From the NCBI RefSeq assembly GCF_046156175.1, contig NZ_JAYLVL010000002.1, positions 682,001-746,000 on the forward strand: 64,000 nucleotides of DNA, written 5' to 3'. A program made the position numbers and the translations under genes. Positions within the stretch are counted from its first letter, which is position 1. The number at the start of each line of letters is the position of its first letter. Shown here in pieces: positions 33,335 to 41,663 of this stretch. The notes under the pieces are model-generated. The model did not search any database. It was not told where the DNA came from and was given only the letters and a program-made list of their open reading frames with translations. This DNA is from Lacisediminihabitans sp046156175 (lineage in GTDB: Bacteria; Actinomycetota; Actinomycetes; Actinomycetales; Microbacteriaceae).

Positions 33335-35401
33335 ATGCGCGCCGCACTGCCCACCTTCCTGGCCCGACCAGCGGTCACCCGATCCGTCGCGATCCTCGTG
33401 GCGACCGGTCTTTCCGTAGCCACGCTCCTGGCCGGGGCGGGCATGTCGACGGCGACCACCGCTACAGCGGCCACGAGTTGCCAGAGCACCACGGCGCTGT
33501 CCGACGGTGGATTCGAAGACCCGGTGATCGCTCCGACCTCGTACCAGATCATGCCTTCGGCGAACGTTCCCGGGTGGGAGTCGACCGATCCTTCCGGCAT
33601 CGAGATCTGGTCCACCGGCTTCAATGGCGTGCCGGCCAGCGTGGGGAACCAGTTCGCGGAGATCAACGCAACGCAGCCGGGAACGCTCTACCAGGATGTC
33701 GTCACTACCCCCGGACAGAGCCTCCAGTGGTCGCTCCTTCACCGCGGTCGAAGCGGCACCGACGTGATGGACGTCGTGATCGGCGCCACCGGCGGCACGC
33801 TCGCCTCGCAGGGCAATCTCTCCGACGGCACCGGGGCCTGGGGCCGACACACCGGCGTCTACGTCGTGCCCGCTGGCCAGACATCCACCCGCTTCGGGTT
33901 TCGTGCGGTCTCCACCGCGAACGGCAATGCGAGCATCGGCAACTTTCTCGACGACATCACCTTCGGCCTCGGGCCCTGCGTGGACACCACCGCCGGCGTC
34001 ACGAACGTGACCGTGCCCGGCGGCGATGTCCACGTGGGCGACACCATCGAATACACCGTGACCTCGACGAACAATGGCGGAGGGGCCGCGACACTCGCTG
34101 CCCTGCAGGACTCCCTTCCGGCCGGCGTCGAACTCGTGCCGGGTTCCCTTCGCGTGATCGGCTCGAACGCCGGGGCAAAGTCGGATGCCGCGGGCGACGA
34201 CCAGGCCGAATACGATGCGGCCACCCGCACCATCATCGGGCGGCTCGGCGCCGGCGCCGACGCCACCGTTGGCGGGTCGCTCGCCCCCGGGGAGTCCACC
34301 TCCCTCGTCTTCCGGGTCGTCGTGCTCTCCGCCGCCGCCTTCACCAGCCTCAGCAACCTCGGCACGCTCACCTACACCGATTCCCTCGCCGGCACCGTCC
34401 AGACCTCCGCGGCCCCGGCCGTGGTGACGCCGGTGGGCGCCACGTCCAATCTCGTCGTCACCGAGTCGCTCGACACTGCGGCTCCCGTCGCCGGCTCGTC
34501 GCGCCCCACCTACACGGTCACCGTCGCCAACTCCGGACCCCAGGCTGACACCGGGGTCGTCGCAACAGTGACCATCCCGGTTGAGCTGAGTGACGCTTCG
34601 GTCCAGCTCGCCGGCAGCCCGTGCCCGATCGCCGGGGGTGTGGCCCAGTGCGCCATCGGATCCCTCGCCGCCGGCGCGAGCTCCACGATCACGATCACCG
34701 GTGCGATCGACGGGTCCATCCCAGCCGGCACCGTCGTCACGGTATCGGCATCCGCATCCGGTGCTGTCTACGAATCGTCGACAACGGACAACGCGGCGAC
34801 GGCCAGCGCCACCACGGTCAGCGTCGGGGACCTCTGGGTGACCGGAGAGGCGTCCGCCGCCACGGTGCGCGAGGGTGACGACGCCTGGTTCTCCCTCGTT
34901 GTCGGCAACACCGGACCCTCGGATGCCACGTCGATTCTGCTCACTCTCGACGCGCCCGCCGGTCTCGTTGCCACCCCCACCGCGGGAGTCTTCGACCCGA
35001 CGACGAACCAATGGACGCTTCCCACCCTTGCCTCGGGAACTACCCAATCGATGCTTTTCCGCGGCTCCGCCGCCACACTCGGTCGGCTCGCCGCCCGAGT
35101 CGTCGTAGCCTCCAGCTCGGTGCAGGACGCCAATCCGGCCAACGACGCCGCGGCGGCGTCCATGCTCGTGCAGCGCATCGCACTCCTCGCCCCGCCGGCC
35201 AGCGCTGTCTCGGCCAGCGAGGTCGAGGCGCCGTCGGCGGTCGCTTCCCCATCGGGAATCGCGCTCGCCAACACCTCGGTCTCGAGCGCCGGCCTCGCGC
35301 ACACCGGGGCGGACGCCCAGGGCGCGCTCTTCGCCGCGCTCGTGCTGATCCTGATCGGTTTCGTGATCGTCGCAGCGCGGCGGGCGGCCAGCCGCCGCTG
35401 A
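33335..35401 (+). CDS. LAHTG-anchored surface protein with DUF11-type repeats
   Basis: Exported protein of 688 residues. A signal peptide of about 47 residues (TRSVAILVATGLSVATLLAG, ending ATAA) is followed by a jelly-roll-like domain (about 48-215; DGGFEDPV and FGFRAVSTANGNASIGNF) of the choice-of-anchor/DUF642-like kind. Three beta-rich DUF11-type repeats follow (about 220-345, 350-470 and 480-590; e.g. VHVGDTIEYTVTSTNNGG). The end is a sorting signal, LAHTG plus a hydrophobic helix and ARRAASRR. Such proteins are thought to be wall-anchored adhesins or structural proteins; no enzyme motif is present. Confidence 0.88.
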   Translation: MRAALPTFLARPAVTRSVAILVATGLSVATLLAGAGMSTATTATAATSCQSTTALSDGGFEDPVIAPTSYQIMPSANVPGWESTDPSGIEIWSTGFNGVPASVGNQFAEINATQPGTLYQDVVTTPGQSLQWSLLHRGRSGTDVMDVVIGATGGTLASQGNLSDGTGAWGRHTGVYVVPAGQTSTRFGFRAVSTANGNASIGNFLDDITFGLGPCVDTTAGVTNVTVPGGDVHVGDTIEYTVTSTNNGGGAATLAALQDSLPAGVELVPGSLRVIGSNAGAKSDAAGDDQAEYDAATRTIIGRLGAGADATVGGSLAPGESTSLVFRVVVLSAAAFTSLSNLGTLTYTDSLAGTVQTSAAPAVVTPVGATSNLVVTESLDTAAPVAGSSRPTYTVTVANSGPQADTGVVATVTIPVELSDASVQLAGSPCPIAGGVAQCAIGSLAAGASSTITITGAIDGSIPAGTVVTVSASASGAVYESSTTDNAATASATTVSVGDLWVTGEASAATVREGDDAWFSLVVGNTGPSDATSILLTLDAPAGLVATPTAGVFDPTTNQWTLPTLASGTTQSMLFRGSAATLGRLAARVVVASSSVQDANPANDAAAASMLVQRIALLAPPASAVSASEVEAPSAVASPSGIALANTSVSSAGLAHTGADAQGALFAALVLILIGFVIVAARRAASRR

Positions 35402-35469
35402 TCCGGGCGTGCAGCCGGCACATCCCCAGCAGATCGGAGGCTGCGGTCGCGTCTTAGTGACGAGCTTCG

Positions 35470-36141
35470 GTGATCTCTTCGGGTATCCGGACCGTGCCCG
35501 ATCGCGCCTCGATGAGAGCTCGGCTCCCGGCTCACCCCGAAACGGAGACGCCCCTGCCCACCGCCGACCAGGAACAGCCCCTCGCTCGGCCGGATTCCGC
35601 AGCCGCGGAAGGGCTGCTCCAGCGCATCGCGGCCGGGGACCAGGCCGCGTTCGCCGAGTTGTTCGATGAGTTCGCGCCGCGGGTCTACCGGCACATCCGT
35701 GCGGTACTGCGAGATCAGTCGCAGTCCGAGGAGGTGATGCAGGAGGTCTTTCTCGAGGTCTGGCAGCAGGCGGCTCGATTCGATCCGGGTCGGGGCACGG
35801 CCGTGGGGTGGATTCTCACCCGCGCGCACGCGCGGGCTGTCGATCGCGTGCGCTCTGCGGAGGCGGATCGTGCCCGCGACACGAAATTCGGCTTGCGGGA
35901 CTTCGAACCGGGTTACGACTCAGTCGCCGAGGCGGTCGAGCTGCGCCTCGACAGTGAGCGGGTGATCCGCGCTCTCGGCCAGTTGTCGGAGCTGCAGCGC
36001 GAAGCCCTCGTGCTCGCCTTCGTCGGCAATCTCACCCACGTCGAGGTCGCTGAGCGCCTCCGGCTGCCGCTCGGCACTGTGAAGTCCCGCATCCACGACG
36101 GATTGCGGCAGATGCGTCGGATGCTCGAGGACTCCCCCTGA
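35470..36141 (+). CDS. ECF-type RNA polymerase sigma factor (SigK-like)
   Basis: Sigma-70 family regulator of about 223 residues. Region 2 covers FAELFDEFAPRVYRHIRAV through EEVMQEVFLEVWQQAARFD, followed by TAVGWILTRAHARAVDRVRS as in SigK-group ECF factors. Region 4 is LSELQREALVLAFVGNLTHVEVAERL plus LPLGTVKSRIHDGL. The start is uncertain: GTG 35470, GTG 35494 and ATG 35512 are all in frame and none has a clear ribosome binding site. The anti-sigma gene (rskA type) that usually follows SigK is absent; a GntR regulator follows instead. Confidence 0.9.
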   Translation: MISSGIRTVPDRASMRARLPAHPETETPLPTADQEQPLARPDSAAAEGLLQRIAAGDQAAFAELFDEFAPRVYRHIRAVLRDQSQSEEVMQEVFLEVWQQAARFDPGRGTAVGWILTRAHARAVDRVRSAEADRARDTKFGLRDFEPGYDSVAEAVELRLDSERVIRALGQLSELQREALVLAFVGNLTHVEVAERLRLPLGTVKSRIHDGLRQMRRMLEDSP

Positions 36142-36144
36142 GCG

Positions 36145-36166
36145 GACGGGGTGCCGACGGGGTGCC
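36145..36166. repeat. Two tandem 11-bp repeats
   Basis: GACGGGGTGCC occurs twice in a row directly after the sigma factor stop codon, with a further partial GACGG. No function is evident. Confidence 0.8.
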
Positions 36167-36213
36167 GACGGTGACTACGCTCGACAGCAAGACCACGTCA
36201 GATCGGAGCTCCG

Positions 36214-36618
36214 GTGACCAGTTCCCCCCTCGGGCCGCGCTCGACCGTGATCGGCGGCCTCACGGTCACGGTCGACCCCGGGTCGTCGATACCGCCCTAC
36301 GAGCAATTGCGAGTGCAGGTGATCGACGCGGTCGCCGTGCGAGCGATGGTCGCGGGAGCCAAGCTCCCGACCGTTCGCGGTCTCGCCGATGCGCTCGGAA
36401 TCGCTCCGAATACGGTGGCTCGCAGCTACCGTGAGCTCGAACGGGATGCGGTGATCGAGACGCGCGGGCGCGCCGGCACGTATATCGCCGCCTCCGGCGA
36501 CGCGACCCAGCGCCAGGCCCAGGATGCCGCGGCGGTCTTCGCCGCGCGCATCCGCCAGTTGCGGGTCGATCCCGCCGACGCGCTCGACCTCGCGCGGGCC
36601 GCGCTGGCGGTCGACTAG
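36214..36618 (+). CDS. GntR-family regulator, YtrA subfamily
   Basis: A 134-residue regulator with a GTG start preceded by GGAG. The winged helix is at about residues 28-92 (SIPPYEQLRVQVIDAVAVRA, LPTVRGLADALGIAPNTVARSYREL). A short C-terminal helical segment follows instead of a ligand-binding domain, as in the YtrA subfamily. Those regulators usually sit with ABC transporter genes, but none is adjacent here, so its target is unknown. Confidence 0.9.
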   Translation: MTSSPLGPRSTVIGGLTVTVDPGSSIPPYEQLRVQVIDAVAVRAMVAGAKLPTVRGLADALGIAPNTVARSYRELERDAVIETRGRAGTYIAASGDATQRQAQDAAAVFAARIRQLRVDPADALDLARAALAVD

Positions 36619-36652
36619 CGCGACCGTGCTCCGGTCGACTGCTACGGAAGAC

Positions 36653-37453
36653 TCAGATCGACGCGACTGCCCCGGAGTCGACGCGGTAGTTGGCCCCGTT
36701 CACGAAACTCGCCTGCTCCGAGCAGAGGAACGCCACAACGGCGGCGACTTCCTGCGGTTCGCCCCGACGCTTGAGCGCCATGTAGGGACGTTCCTCGTCG
36801 AGGAAGCTCACGATCGCCTCGTCGACACTCGATCCGATCTTCTTCGCGCGCTTCTCCATCATCGCGTCGGTCATCGGCGTATGGATGAAGGCGGGCGAGA
36901 CGCAGTTCACGAGCAGCCCTTCCTTCGCATAGGTGCGCGACAGCCCCTTCATCAGGGCGAGCACTCCGGCCTTGGCCGAGCAGTAGGGGATCTCGTCGTC
37001 GTAGGGCTGCACGCCATCCTCGGACGCCATCAGCACGATGCGACCCCAGCCGCCCTTCCGCAGGCTGGGCAGGAATGCGCTCACCAGCCGCACCGGACCC
37101 ATCAGGTCCACCTCGATGGTGGTGGTCCACCCGGCGTCGTCGATCTCGTGGAAATAGCCCTGTGCGCCAGTGATCCCCGAGGACTGCACGAGGATGTCGA
37201 TATCACCCACCGCGTCGAGCACCTTGTCTCGCATCTTCGCGATCGACTCCACCTTGGTGACGTCGGCGGCGAAGGCGAAGAGTCGCCCCTCGAGGGCTCC
37301 GAGGCTCGCCGCCGCGGCATCCAGGCTCTTCTGGTCGAGGTCGGTCAGCACGACGCGCACTCCCTCGCCGAGCAGGATGCGTGCTGTCTCCCATCCGATG
37401 CCCGAGTCGGCGCCGCTGATGAGGGCCGTGCGGCCGCTGATTCCGAGGTCCAT
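36653..37453 (-). CDS. SDR-family oxidoreductase
   Basis: Classical short-chain dehydrogenase of 266 residues. It has TALISGADSGIGWETA (cofactor loop), Asp in LTDLDQ (NAD preference likely), SSGITGA (the NNAG position), Ser in MASEDG, and the YxxxK site IPYCSAKAG. Strong ribosome binding site AAAGGAG. It is divergent, with 48 bp between starts, from an SMP-30 lactonase, suggesting a shared sugar-acid or polyol pathway. Confidence 0.9.
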   Translation of the reverse strand: MDLGISGRTALISGADSGIGWETARILLGEGVRVVLTDLDQKSLDAAAASLGALEGRLFAFAADVTKVESIAKMRDKVLDAVGDIDILVQSSGITGAQGYFHEIDDAGWTTTIEVDLMGPVRLVSAFLPSLRKGGWGRIVLMASEDGVQPYDDEIPYCSAKAGVLALMKGLSRTYAKEGLLVNCVSPAFIHTPMTDAMMEKRAKKIGSSVDEAIVSFLDEERPYMALKRRGEPQEVAAVVAFLCSEQASFVNGANYRVDSGAVASI

Positions 37454-37489
37454 GAAAGCTCCTTTATTTATGCGTTCCTCAGAGGACCG

Positions 37490-37495
37490 TAGGCT
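37490..37495 (+). promoter_or_regulatory. Candidate -10 box of the SMP-30 gene
   Basis: TAGGCT lies 6 nt before the ATG. A small palindrome, TCCTC-A-GAGGA, sits just upstream between the divergent starts. Confidence 0.5.
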
Positions 37496-37501
37496 GGCAA
37501 C

Positions 37502-38368
37502 ATGAGAGTCGTGAGGGGGTTGCCCCGGGTTTTCCGGGATGCTAGCGCCATTCTCGCCGAGAGCATCGTCTGGGATCCGGCCGGCTTCGTGCTCTGGTGT
37601 GACATCACCGCCGGGCTTCTCTACCGCTGCCCCATCGAGGGACTGAATGACACCGTGATCGAGCTGCCCCCACCACTCGCGTCGTTCGCGCCGACGGCGG
37701 ACGGCAGCGGCTATGTGGCGTCGCTCGGCGATCGCGTCGTGCGGGTGGATGCCGCCGGTGGCATCCGTGATCTCGCCCACATCGAACACGCGCACGATGG
37801 CCTGCGCCTCAACGAGGGCAAGTGCGACCCCTACGGGCGCTGGATCACCGGGTCGATGAACCTCGCGAACGGGGAGCCGGATGGCGCGCTCTACTCCGTG
37901 ACGGAAGAGGGGGCGCTCCGGGTGCTGCGCGGTGGGTTCGGGGTGGCCAACGGCTTCGAGTGGAGCCTGGACGACTCCGAGATGTTCTTCACCGACACCG
38001 CCGTCAAGACCATTTACCGCGCCCCCTACAGCGAGACCGGCGACATCGGTGAAGTCACGGTCTTCCACTCCGGCGAATCGCATGATGGGCTCACTGTCGA
38101 CGCCGAGGGATTCCTCTGGGGCGGAATCTACGGAGGCGGTCGAGTGGTGCGGTACAGCCCGGAGGGGATCGAAGACCTCGTGGTCGAACTGCCTGCCCCG
38201 AACATCACCTCCGTCGCCTTCGGCGGCCCCGGGATGTCAACCCTGTTCGTCGGTTCCGCGCGCGAGAACCTCACCGAGCAGCAGCTGGAGGCGCATCCGC
38301 TCTCCGGATCGATCTTCGCGATCGACACCGCGACCCACGGACGCCCCGCACGCCGGTTCGGCGCATGA
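37502..38368 (+). CDS. SMP-30/gluconolactonase-family protein
   Basis: A 288-residue six-bladed propeller lactonase-like protein. Family features are ILAESIVWDPAG, the metal-binding LNEGKCDPYGRWITGSM, FGVANGFEWSLDDSEMFFTDT and SHDGLTVDAEGFLWGGIYGGG. It would hydrolyse a sugar lactone. The stop overlaps the start of the GH15 gene, so the two are co-translated. With the divergent dehydrogenase this looks like a small carbohydrate-oxidation locus. Confidence 0.9.
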   Translation: MRVVRGLPRVFRDASAILAESIVWDPAGFVLWCDITAGLLYRCPIEGLNDTVIELPPPLASFAPTADGSGYVASLGDRVVRVDAAGGIRDLAHIEHAHDGLRLNEGKCDPYGRWITGSMNLANGEPDGALYSVTEEGALRVLRGGFGVANGFEWSLDDSEMFFTDTAVKTIYRAPYSETGDIGEVTVFHSGESHDGLTVDAEGFLWGGIYGGGRVVRYSPEGIEDLVVELPAPNITSVAFGGPGMSTLFVGSARENLTEQQLEAHPLSGSIFAIDTATHGRPARRFGA

Positions 38369-40170
38369 CCGGCACCTCACTGCAGCGCGACGGCAGCGGG
38401 CCGGCGAACCGCATCGACGGGTATGCGGACCTGCGCTCCTACGCGGCGATCGGTGACGGCCGAACCGTCGCGCTCATCGCCCTCGACGGGGCGATCGACT
38501 GGTTTCCGGCCCCCAACCTGCCGACGCCGCCCGCTTTCGCCGCCATCGTGGATGCCCCGCGCGGTGGTCGCATCGAGTTGCGACCGGTCGACGACTACAC
38601 GGTCACCCGACGCTATGTTCCCGGCACCAACGTGCTGCAGACCACGTTCACGACCGCGTCGGGGCGTGTTCGCATCACCGACGCCCTGGTCACCGGAGTC
38701 GCCGGGCGACTGCCCTGGGCAGAGCTCGCCCGGCGGGTGGAGGGGCTCAAGGGATCCGTCTCGATGCGCTGGGCCGTCGCCCCGGGCACGATGCTCGGCA
38801 TCGCCTCGCCGTGGGTGGAGCACACGGTGCAGGGAGCCGTGATCCGCGTCGACGGCGTGATGCTCGGAGTGCGCGGCATCGACCATGGGCCATCCGCTGC
38901 CGATGGACAGGCCATCACCGGCGCCTTCACGACCTCGGAGGGTTCGCGGCATCTCGTGGTCGTCACGGCGACCGAACGCGAGCCGCTTCGGATGGTGACC
39001 CCCGAGATCGTCGACCGCGGCATCGACCGCACCATCGCCAACTGGAAGGCGTGGTCCACCGAGTTCTCCTGGAAGGGCGAATGGTCCGACGCCGTTCTGC
39101 GCAGCGCGCTCCCGCTCAAGCTGCTCATCCACAGCCCCACCGGATCGATCGCCGCGGCTGCCACCACCTCGATCCCGGAGAGCCGCGATGGGGGCAAGAA
39201 CTGGGACTATCGATTCGCCTGGGTGCGGGACCTCGCCTACACGGTGCGCGCGCTCATCCGCTTCGGGCTTCGGGAGGAGACGCATGCTGCCGTCTCCTGG
39301 CTGCTGACCACCATCCGCAACCAGGGCCCCGAACTGCACATCCTCTACGCGCTGGATGGTTCGGTTCCGGAGGGCACCTCCCATCCGGACGTGGCCGGAT
39401 GGCGCGACATAGGTCCGGTCGTGGTGGGGAACGATGCGCAGGGACAGCGCCAACTCGGGGTCTACGGCGACCTCTTCGATGTTGTTCGGGCGTATGTTGA
39501 CGACGGCAACCTGCTCGATGCCGAGACCGGCCGACTGCTGGCCTCGATCGCCGATCGCGCCTGCGACAACTGGCAACGCCCGGATTCCGGCATGTGGGAG
39601 CTCGAGGAGGAGCAGCACTACACCTCGTCGAAACTCGGCTGCTGGCAGGCGCTCGATTGCGCGGTGCGCCTCGCGGAGCTCGGGCAGTTGCCCGGCGACG
39701 GCGAGCGGTGGGCGGCCGAGCGGGACCGCATCCGCGACTGGGTGGAGACGAACGGATGGTCGGAGGCGCGTCAGAGCTACGTGATGTATCCGGGCAGCGA
39801 GAAGCTCGACGCATCCATTCTTCTGCACGCCGATAGCGGTTTCGATCGGAGCGAGAGAATGTCGTCCACCATCGACGCGATCGACCGTGAACTCGGCCGG
39901 GGAGCGCTGGTCTATCGCTACTCGGGGATGCAGCGGGAGGAGGGGACCTTCGTCGCCTGCGCATTCTGGGTTGCCGGAGCACTCGCCTGTGTCGGCCGCC
40001 TGGACGAAGCTCGCGCGCGCATGGCTGAGCTGGTGGCCTTGGGCAACGATGTGGGTCTGTACGCCGAGATGATGGACGCCGAGACCCATGAGTTTCTCGG
40101 CAACCTGCCGCAGGGCCTCAGCCACCTCGCACTCATCAATGCGGCGATCACGATCGAACAGCTGTCATAG
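38365..40170 (+). CDS. Glycoside hydrolase family 15 protein (glucoamylase/trehalase type)
   Basis: A 601-residue cytosolic enzyme without a signal peptide. An N-terminal beta-sandwich (about 15-250) precedes the (alpha/alpha)6 barrel, which contains GGKNWDYRFAWVRDLAYTVRA and the DSGMWELEEEQHYTSSKLGCWQA segment with a likely catalytic Glu. Actinobacterial members include trehalases and glucoamylases; the sequence alone does not decide. The ATG overlaps the lactonase gene stop (ATGA). Confidence 0.92.
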   Translation: MTGTSLQRDGSGPANRIDGYADLRSYAAIGDGRTVALIALDGAIDWFPAPNLPTPPAFAAIVDAPRGGRIELRPVDDYTVTRRYVPGTNVLQTTFTTASGRVRITDALVTGVAGRLPWAELARRVEGLKGSVSMRWAVAPGTMLGIASPWVEHTVQGAVIRVDGVMLGVRGIDHGPSAADGQAITGAFTTSEGSRHLVVVTATEREPLRMVTPEIVDRGIDRTIANWKAWSTEFSWKGEWSDAVLRSALPLKLLIHSPTGSIAAAATTSIPESRDGGKNWDYRFAWVRDLAYTVRALIRFGLREETHAAVSWLLTTIRNQGPELHILYALDGSVPEGTSHPDVAGWRDIGPVVVGNDAQGQRQLGVYGDLFDVVRAYVDDGNLLDAETGRLLASIADRACDNWQRPDSGMWELEEEQHYTSSKLGCWQALDCAVRLAELGQLPGDGERWAAERDRIRDWVETNGWSEARQSYVMYPGSEKLDASILLHADSGFDRSERMSSTIDAIDRELGRGALVYRYSGMQREEGTFVACAFWVAGALACVGRLDEARARMAELVALGNDVGLYAEMMDAETHEFLGNLPQGLSHLALINAAITIEQLS

Positions 40171-40230
40171 ACGTCGATCCCGGTGGTCGGATAGCGAGCG
40201 CCAGCGAGCGTGTCGGGGCCTCGAAGAGCG

Positions 40231-40671
40231 CTATCCCTCGCGGGTGCGGTGGATCAGTTTCGACAGCACGATGGCGCTGCGGGTGTGGTCCACGTTGGGC
40301 GCGACCCGCACGCGCTCCAGGGCGAGCTCGAGCGAGGGGATGTCGCGGGACCGCATGTGCACGATGGCATCCGCACTCCCGGTGACCGTTCCGGCATCCA
40401 CGACCTCCGGCACGCCGGACAGGATGCGTCGCAGCTCCTCCGGCGCAACAGTCCCGCGGCAGAAGAGTTCGACATAGGCCTCTGTGCCGAGGCCGTCGAC
40501 GGCGGGGTCGACCTGGATGGTGAATCCGCGGATCACCTTGTCGGCGACGAGCCGGTCGACGCGGCGTTTCACGGCAGAGGCGGAGAGTCCGATGACTTCG
40601 CCGATATCGCCGTATCCGGCGCGGGCATTCTGGCGAAGAAGGTCGATGATTCCATAGTCGAGACTGTCCAT
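40231..40671 (-). CDS. Lrp/AsnC-family regulator
   Basis: A 146-residue regulator. The N-terminal HTH (LDYGIIDLLRQNARAGYGDI, IGLSASAVKRRVDRL) precedes a RAM ligand-binding domain with AYVELFCRGTVAPEELRRIL and ADAIVHMRSRDI. I chose the ATG at 40671 because TAGGGT lies exactly 6 nt upstream; the in-frame ATG at 40677 would lie directly against that box. It is divergent from ddaH-rocD and probably controls them in response to arginine or a related amino acid. Confidence 0.92.
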   Translation of the reverse strand: MDSLDYGIIDLLRQNARAGYGDIGEVIGLSASAVKRRVDRLVADKVIRGFTIQVDPAVDGLGTEAYVELFCRGTVAPEELRRILSGVPEVVDAGTVTGSADAIVHMRSRDIPSLELALERVRVAPNVDHTRSAIVLSKLIHRTREG

Positions 40672-40677
40672 GGTCAT

Positions 40678-40683
40678 ACCCTA
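40678..40683 (-). promoter_or_regulatory. Candidate -10 box of the AsnC-type gene
   Basis: TAGGGT on the minus strand, 6 nt before the ATG at 40671. It decides between two in-frame ATG codons. Confidence 0.5.
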
Positions 40684-40694
40684 TGGCGCTTTAT

Positions 40695-40730
40695 TGTGCG
40701 GTCCGCACCAACTTCGGCGATTTTGTGCGC
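40695..40730. promoter_or_regulatory. Candidate Lrp/AsnC binding region
   Basis: GTGCGG-T-CCGCAC (40696-40708) is a palindrome, and TTGTGCG recurs at 40723-40729. Both lie between the AsnC-type gene and the TACGCT box (40733-40738) of ddaH. Confidence 0.4.
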
Positions 40731-40805
40731 CCTACGCTGCCAAAGATCGGAAGTGTGCGTGTGAGACTGGAACGACCCCACACCCCGATCTCCAAAGGAG
40801 CCCTC

Positions 40806-41663
40806 GTGTCGGCCACTCTGCCTGCAACGAATGTTGCCACCGTCCGCACCCCGTCCAAGCGCACCGTCCTCATGTGCCGCCCCGAATTCTTCACAGTGGT
40901 GTACCGCATCAACCCCTGGATGGACCCACAGTTGCCCACCGACACCGCCCTCGCGGTGCGCCAGTGGGAGACGCTCTACCAGACCTACGTCGACCTCGGT
41001 TTCGAGGTGCACCTGATCGACCCCATCGAGGGCCTTCCCGACATGGTCTACGCGGCAAACGGCGGATTCGTGCTCGACAACATCGCCTACGGTGCGAGCT
41101 TCACCTATCCCGAGCGCCAGCCCGAGGGTCCCGCCTACATGGACTGGTTCCGTGAGAACGGATTCGACGTGAAGGTGCCGGAGAACATCAACGAGGGGGA
41201 GGGCGATTTCCTGCTCGTCGGCGATGTGATCCTCGCCGGCACCGGCTTCCGCAGCGCCTCCAACAGCCACCAGGAGCTCGCGGAGCTCTACGGTCGGCAG
41301 GTCATCACGCTCGAACTCGTGAACCCGAGTTTCTACCACCTCGACACCGCGATCGCGGTGCTCGACCCCCAGCCGGGATACGAAAACCCCAACATCGCCT
41401 ACCTGCCGAGTGCGTTCAACGAGGAGGGCCTCGCGGTTCTCCGCGAGCGCTTCCCCGACGCGATCCTCGTGAACGAGGAGGACGCGGCCGTGCTCGGGCT
41501 CAACTCCTTCGGCGACGGCTACAACATGGTCATCGCCTCCCGTGCCACCGATTTCGAGCGGCAGCTTCGCGAGCGTGGGTACAACCCGATCGGTGTCGAC
41601 CTCTCCGAGCTCCTGCTCGGCGGCGGCGGCGTCAAGTGCTGCACCCTCGAACTGCGCACATGA
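40806..41663 (+). CDS. ddaH: Dimethylargininase / amidinotransferase-superfamily hydrolase
   Basis: Guanidine-group hydrolase of 285 residues. The conserved features are DMVYAANGGFVLDN, NEGEGDFLLVGD, YHLDTAIAVLD (catalytic His) and, near the end, GGGGVKCCTLELR with the nucleophile at about C278. Members release citrulline from dimethylarginine or arginine-like substrates. The GTG start has AAAGGAG 5-6 nt upstream. It is coupled to rocD through ATGA. The exact substrate is inferred from family and context. Confidence 0.85.
   Translation: MSATLPATNVATVRTPSKRTVLMCRPEFFTVVYRINPWMDPQLPTDTALAVRQWETLYQTYVDLGFEVHLIDPIEGLPDMVYAANGGFVLDNIAYGASFTYPERQPEGPAYMDWFRENGFDVKVPENINEGEGDFLLVGDVILAGTGFRSASNSHQELAELYGRQVITLELVNPSFYHLDTAIAVLDPQPGYENPNIAYLPSAFNEEGLAVLRERFPDAILVNEEDAAVLGLNSFGDGYNMVIASRATDFERQLRERGYNPIGVDLSELLLGGGGVKCCTLELRT

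Noticed and set aside
29213..35302. A 2029-codon open frame on the minus strand covering putA and the LAHTG gene
   Set aside because: It is a GC-rich antisense frame, full of Arg/Gly/His, opposite two well-supported plus-strand genes. Only its last 118 codons (the UBP zinc finger) are real.
40189..40236. GGATAGCG ... CGCTATCC inverted repeat between GH15 and the AsnC gene
   Set aside because: Only 8-bp arms around about 32 nt, and the right arm overlaps the AsnC stop codon. Too weak to call a terminator.
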